A program made the position numbers and the translations under genes. From positions 1,055,824-1,119,823 of the forward strand of contig NZ_QVEX01000001.1 of assembly GCF_003434055.1 (NCBI RefSeq): a DNA stretch of 64,000 nucleotides. Direction: 5' to 3'. The notes under the pieces are model-generated. The model ran no database searches and was not told the origin of the DNA. It saw only the letters and a list, made by a program, of their open reading frames with translations. This DNA comes from Enterocloster aldenensis. Its GTDB lineage: Bacteria > Bacillota > Clostridia > Lachnospirales > Lachnospiraceae. Below are positions 60,523-64,000 of the stretch, piece after piece (the stretch's first letter is position 1; each line of letters starts with the position of its first letter).

Positions 60523-60913
60523 CCTCATCCTCCCCGTCCCCTTGGCCCCCAAGAAGTACCTGCATCTTAAGCTCCAGTTCCTCCCTTTCCTTCTGGGCCA
60601 GGGCAATCTTCTGCACCAGTTCCTTTTGTTTGCTCTCCATCTGGGACACCTGGAGGGTCATGCTGAAAACCTTGACCATAAGAAGGAAAATCATGAACAG
60701 GAACAGGAAATTGGGCGTGGAATATATCCCAAGGAGCCTGGCACATGCGTCAGCCACGCCCGGGAACAGGGAAAACACCACCAGAATCAGGGCCACAATC
60801 ACCCAGAACATGGCGGCTTCAATCTGTACCTTTGCCTGGCGTATTTTCCTCATCATAAAGGACATAGTCAGTAAAGAGACTATAACCAATATGACCCTGA
60901 ATATAGGTTGCAT
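60512..60913 (-). CDS. DUF2304-family small membrane protein
   Basis: A 133-residue protein with three hydrophobic segments (about 3-20, 35-55, 68-88) and a C-terminal Lys/Glu coiled coil (LVQKIALAQKEREELELKM). This is the standard form of DUF2304, which usually lies next to GT2 and Wzx genes in polysaccharide loci; the role is unknown but may be as an accessory to a lipid-carrier transferase. Of two adjacent ATGs, 60913 has the better spacing to AGGTGGG. Confidence 0.82.
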   Translation of the reverse strand: MQPIFRVILVIVSLLTMSFMMRKIRQAKVQIEAAMFWVIVALILVVFSLFPGVADACARLLGIYSTPNFLFLFMIFLLMVKVFSMTLQVSQMESKQKELVQKIALAQKEREELELKMQVLLGGQGDGEDEDGR

Positions 60914-60947
60914 CATAGGCCCACCTGCTTTCTTTTGTTGTTTCCGT

Positions 60948-61916
60948 TTATTTCCAATACTCTTTATTCATACTGCATTTGGCCGCAAGGCCGGAGGGCA
61001 GCAGCCGGTAACATCTGCCCAGGCGGTAGCCCATGTACTTAAAACCGCTCTTCACGATCATTCCAGGCACCAGCCACGGACGGCGCTGCTTCACCAGATA
61101 GCGGGCCGTCTGCTTTACCAGACGGATTCCCTCGCTTTCAGAGTGGATGCCCTGAAATACCTCCGGATGGTCTGCCTGGGACACGGCCAGGTCAAAGTTC
61201 CTGTGGAACTGGGCCATGCAGCCGTAATTATGGGAGTGGATGACCCTTGCCTCTGCCACATAGGCCACCGCGTAATCATCCTGCAGCACGGCCTTTCCTG
61301 CAAATATCATATCCTCATTAAAAATCGTCTTGTTGATGAAACCGCCCTGGAACCAGAATTTCTCCCTGTCATAGGCGCAGCACACATTGGAGGCGAAAAA
61401 GGTCTTGATGCCCATCCGGCCCAAATCGTCCTTTGTCTTAATGCAGCCCTCCTCCGGATAATTAAAGGACCTGGTATACCGCTCTGCCAGGGGGCAGTCC
61501 TTATCCGGCAGCTGGCGGGCGTATGCCATGATGACGGATTCCCCCTGGGGGCCCCTCTGATCAAAGGCAGCCACCAGATGTTCAATCAGCCTGTCATCCG
61601 CCGGCACCGCGTCATCGGTCATGAATACCATGATATCCGCCCTGCTGTAGCGTGCGCCCCGGTTCCTGGTGGCCCCGTGGTCAAACTCAGCCTTTTGCAG
61701 GTGATGGACCTGAAGATTGTCGATTCCCTCATACCCCTTATCATTCCAGTAGGCTTTCTCCGTGTTCATCACGATGATCCTTCCTATGGGGTATGTCTGC
61801 CGTTCCAGCATTTTTAAAAGCCTGGAAAACTTCTTTCCCGGTTTATAGGTCGGTATGATAACATCCACCCTGCGGCGGTATGTGTTCTCTGATGTCCTAT
61901 TCTTCACTTCCTCCAT
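60948..61916 (-). CDS. GT2 glycosyltransferase, rhamnosyltransferase-like
   Basis: A 322-residue GT2 enzyme. It has VDVIIPTYKPGKKFSRLLKM at the N-terminus, the typical rhamnosyltransferase-family stretch EFDHGATRNRGARYSRADIM, and the DxD-like site FMTDDAVPADDRLIEHL near residue 100. The region FNEDMIFAGKAVL near 200 gives the catalytic Glu-Asp. It probably uses dTDP-L-rhamnose, in keeping with rfbC, but this is inferred. The start at 61916 lies inside the flippase gene (20-base overlap), ten bases after AAAAGGAG. Confidence 0.85.
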   Translation of the reverse strand: MEEVKNRTSENTYRRRVDVIIPTYKPGKKFSRLLKMLERQTYPIGRIIVMNTEKAYWNDKGYEGIDNLQVHHLQKAEFDHGATRNRGARYSRADIMVFMTDDAVPADDRLIEHLVAAFDQRGPQGESVIMAYARQLPDKDCPLAERYTRSFNYPEEGCIKTKDDLGRMGIKTFFASNVCCAYDREKFWFQGGFINKTIFNEDMIFAGKAVLQDDYAVAYVAEARVIHSHNYGCMAQFHRNFDLAVSQADHPEVFQGIHSESEGIRLVKQTARYLVKQRRPWLVPGMIVKSGFKYMGYRLGRCYRLLPSGLAAKCSMNKEYWK

Positions 61917-63219
61917 TACCAGCATACTCCTTTTTTTCGTTCTGATAAACACCTGTCATGAACAGGCCAAACCCCACAACCAACATAACCATTAAAAGCA
62001 GATAACAGGATGCCGCCCCGTTTATACCAAACCTTGAGACCAGCGTCCCTGACAATAGCGCTGCCGCTGCCGCCGCGCTCAGATATACGATGAAAATGGC
62101 CTTCTGTTTACGCATGATGACCAGCGAGTAATACATCAGGTTGGCCAGGGCATAGAACCCGCCTCCCAGCACGATTACCATGAACGCAGCCTGATATTGC
62201 ACCAGCATACCGTCATACCGGCCGCCTAACAGGAATTCCATCACCGACAGCACCCATCTGCCAAGGACTGCCGTGGCCCCCACGGCCAGGGCAGTAAGCC
62301 CCAGGATGACTGCGCCGATCCTTAAAAGTTCCCTCTTAAAGCTGTCCAGGTCACGGGCCAGCCACATGTCGGTAAGCTTGGTAAGAAAGGGGCGGATGAT
62401 AAAGTTGGCTACCATATAAATAACAGAGGTGGGCATAAAAATCAAGTTAAAGTATCCGGACGCAGCATCATTCATTTTCGCGTCAATGGCATACTTAGCA
62501 GCGGAAAACACATAGAAATCCAGGAAGGTGGACACAAACAGGAATACGGTGCTGTGAAACAGCTTCCGGTTCTTCCCCTCCCCCTTATTCCAGTCCACAT
62601 GCGCCAGGGCGTGGATTACATCCAGATTAAACAGGGCCACGCCAAGCATCTGGGCCGCCACCGCGGCCACGCAGGCCAGCAGAAGGTGTTCAAATGCAGC
62701 CAATGTCACCAAAAATACGGACACGGATAAGATTGTCCTGAAAAAGTTGGATTTTCCGGTCAGGTAAAGGCTTCCCTGACGCTGGAATTCCGACTCATAT
62801 ACATCAGCATACCCATCTATTACCTTGTATATGACAAGCAGGATGAGAATCATGCACTTGGATGCGCTGTACTGCCCGGTGCCATGCCGGAAGGTCAGGA
62901 GCAGCGCCCCAAGGATCAGGGCCAGGATGCATGTGATGCTGCGGTGCTCCAGGTATTCCCCAAAGGAAAACTCCCCTTTATTATCCGTGATCTGAAACGG
63001 CCGGATTCCAAAGTAGGCCACAATGAACATCTGCTGGCCCAGGGTGGAGAAGCCAAAGGAGAATATCCCTCCCTGGTCATCCCCCACCACGCGGATGACC
63101 AGAAAAGACAGAACCATGCTGGCCAATGCATAGACGAAACTTCCTGCAATATTCCAGACCACGTTCTGCCGGTCAATGTCCGTTCCCTTATATAGTAAAT
63201 GTCTTGTCAGTTTCTTCAT
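61897..63219 (-). CDS. wzx: Oligosaccharide flippase (Wzx type)
   Basis: A 440-residue protein with 12 predicted membrane segments of the polysaccharide-flippase/MOP superfamily. It begins with a basic amphipathic stretch and NIAGSFVYALASMVLSFLVI, and has the charged loops usual in Wzx (for example DVIHALAHVDWNKGEGKNRK). It would move undecaprenyl-linked repeat units across the membrane. Finding it close to an ABC exporter permease is noteworthy, because Wzx/Wzy and Wzm/Wzt routes are usually alternatives. The symbol is by function class. Confidence 0.85.
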   Translation of the reverse strand: MKKLTRHLLYKGTDIDRQNVVWNIAGSFVYALASMVLSFLVIRVVGDDQGGIFSFGFSTLGQQMFIVAYFGIRPFQITDNKGEFSFGEYLEHRSITCILALILGALLLTFRHGTGQYSASKCMILILLVIYKVIDGYADVYESEFQRQGSLYLTGKSNFFRTILSVSVFLVTLAAFEHLLLACVAAVAAQMLGVALFNLDVIHALAHVDWNKGEGKNRKLFHSTVFLFVSTFLDFYVFSAAKYAIDAKMNDAASGYFNLIFMPTSVIYMVANFIIRPFLTKLTDMWLARDLDSFKRELLRIGAVILGLTALAVGATAVLGRWVLSVMEFLLGGRYDGMLVQYQAAFMVIVLGGGFYALANLMYYSLVIMRKQKAIFIVYLSAAAAAALLSGTLVSRFGINGAASCYLLLMVMLVVGFGLFMTGVYQNEKKEYAGNGGSEE

Positions 63220-63225
63220 CTATAC

Positions 63226-63912
63226 TCAGCGCTTTCTAAAATTCTGTATCAGCAGTATGGATAGCAGCATACGGGTCATGTAGCTTGCGGCGGTCAGGGG
63301 CTTTAAATAACTCTCCCCCTCCAGCCTTTCATCAATGGTAACCGGCACCTCCGCCACCCTGGCCCCCTGCTTGATCAGGAAGGACACGGTATCAGGCTCC
63401 GGACCGTAATTCAGGTTCAGGGCAAACTCCTCTATCATCCTCCGGTCAAACAGGCGCATGCCGGAGGTGGGGTCCGTGATCCTGGCCCCGGTGGTCAGGC
63501 GGATTGCAGCCCCGATCAGACGGCTGCCCACCATGCGCATGGACCAGCCCTTTTTCCCGTAAATGAACCTGGATCCGATGACAATATCAAAGCCCTGTTC
63601 CATCTTCTCCTTCATGGGTCCGATGAACTCCGGCCTGTGCTGCCCATCCCCGTCAAACTGGATGGCGTAGCGGTAGCCTTTCTGGTAGGCGTATTTCATG
63701 CCTGCCTGGAAACAGCCCGCAAGGCCAAGGTTCACCGACAGGTCCAGAAGGTTGTATCCGTTCTCCCGGCATATGCGGGCGGTGCGGTCCCTGGAACCGT
63801 CATTGACCACCACATAATCCAGTTCAGGGAAATCCCTCACCAGGTGGTCCACCACCTTTTCTATATTCTTTTCCTCATTGTAAGCCGGTATCACTAGCAG
63901 TACCTTATCCAT
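63226..63912 (-). CDS. GT2 glycosyltransferase (DPM1/dolichyl-phosphate-mannose-synthase-like)
   Basis: A 228-residue GT2 enzyme with VLLVIPAYNEEKNIEKVVDH at the N-terminus, metal site QFDGDGQHRPEF near residue 90 and SGMRLFDRRMIEEFA near 150, all typical of the DPM1-like group that charges a lipid phosphate. It lacks the C-terminal membrane helices seen in the GT2 at 21 kb. In many loci such a gene pairs with DUF2304 and DUF2142 proteins, as found two and three genes downstream here. GAGGAA precedes the ATG. The donor sugar is unknown. Confidence 0.88.
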   Translation of the reverse strand: MDKVLLVIPAYNEEKNIEKVVDHLVRDFPELDYVVVNDGSRDRTARICRENGYNLLDLSVNLGLAGCFQAGMKYAYQKGYRYAIQFDGDGQHRPEFIGPMKEKMEQGFDIVIGSRFIYGKKGWSMRMVGSRLIGAAIRLTTGARITDPTSGMRLFDRRMIEEFALNLNYGPEPDTVSFLIKQGARVAEVPVTIDERLEGESYLKPLTAASYMTRMLLSILLIQNFRKR

Positions 63913-63936
63913 ATTGATTCCTCTGTCAGATTATAT

Positions 63937-63963
63937 GTAACAGTTTTGTGGCTTAACTGTTAC
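63937..63963. promoter_or_regulatory. 9-bp inverted repeat upstream of the right-hand glycosyltransferase genes
   Basis: GTAACAGTT (63937-63945) and AACTGTTAC (63955-63963) are perfect complements around nine bases, about 25 bases before the GT2 start. It could be an operator or a hairpin between this gene and the next one beyond the window; no promoter was clearly visible in the remaining 88 bases. Confidence 0.4.
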
Positions 63964-64000
63964 GATTGCATCATGCCTGTTACCATACCAGAAGCCGTAT

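Noticed and set aside
1..64000. tRNA, rRNA or origin sequences
   Set aside because: No cloverleaf, rRNA-conserved stretch or DnaA-box cluster was recognised on either strand.

Overview
The window looks like chromosomal DNA of a gut Clostridia species of the Lachnospiraceae, most like Enterocloster/Clostridium bolteae-clostridioforme. This is inferred from the roughly 50% GC content, AGGAGG-type ribosome sites before nearly every gene, Gram-positive lipoprotein signals, an HPr-fold protein, an Rpn-type nuclease relic and many TTT/BCCT/AGCS/GPH transporters. No rRNA, tRNA, CRISPR array or intact insertion sequence was seen.

Region A (1-9.04 kb) is a sugar-acid or pectin-type utilisation cluster. 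A leftward operon encodes a tripartite tricarboxylate transporter (tctC-tctB-tctA), an alpha/beta-hydrolase esterase and a GH28 polygalacturonase-like enzyme that runs off the left edge. Divergent from it are an unusual protein made of two complete LysR regulators in one chain and a mandelate-racemase/enolase-superfamily dehydratase. Region B (9.0-17.4 kb) holds an unidentified 0.7 kb spacer with two strong hairpins, a zinc-ribbon membrane protein, an AGCS symporter, a zinc-dependent phospholipase C-like protein, a secreted MBL-fold hydrolase with a lipoprotein partner, a BCCT transporter and a histidine-free HPr-like protein. Region C (17.6-20.96 kb) is a TetR gene followed by two TolC-like proteins, with a near-consensus promoter and two palindromic operators.

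Region D (21.0-41.9 kb) is one leftward surface-polysaccharide operon of about 21 kb: Wzt ATPase, a 1328-residue methyltransferase/kinase-like/coiled-coil/GT2/GT4 fusion, the full GDP-D-glycero-alpha-D-manno-heptose set (hddC, hddA, gmhB, gmhA), a GT2, three large membrane proteins, rfbF-rfbG-rfbH for a CDP-3,6-dideoxyhexose precursor, licD and a GT2. Region E (57.17-63.9 kb), same strand, has the rest of a polysaccharide locus: two GT2s, a Wzx-type flippase, a rhamnosyltransferase-like GT2, DUF2304, DUF2142, rfbC and the Wzm permease. A long foldback repeat lies at 25.4-25.8 kb, and an internally deleted inverted copy lies at 58.73-58.80 kb.

Region F (41.9-57.1 kb) separates Wzm from Wzt and carries unrelated genes on both strands: a rhodanese lipoprotein, thioredoxin, an Rpn relic, a ferredoxin/polyferredoxin pair with a Crp/Fnr regulator, LysR with a split chromate-type transporter, NhaC, VOC, a lipoprotein, a sugar-alcohol-type operon (ROK, dehydrogenase, GPH symporter, fructokinase), a GNAT fragment and a YgjP-like metalloprotease.

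The strongest new signals are four. A GTGAC-N4-GTCAC dyad occurs at identical spacing to matching extended -10 boxes upstream of trxA and of the ferredoxin operon. A WbdD-like capping module is fused to glycosyltransferases directly behind a Wzt ATPase that has a C-terminal recognition domain. The tandem LysR-LysR protein is unusual. The foldback repeat family flanks the polysaccharide genes.
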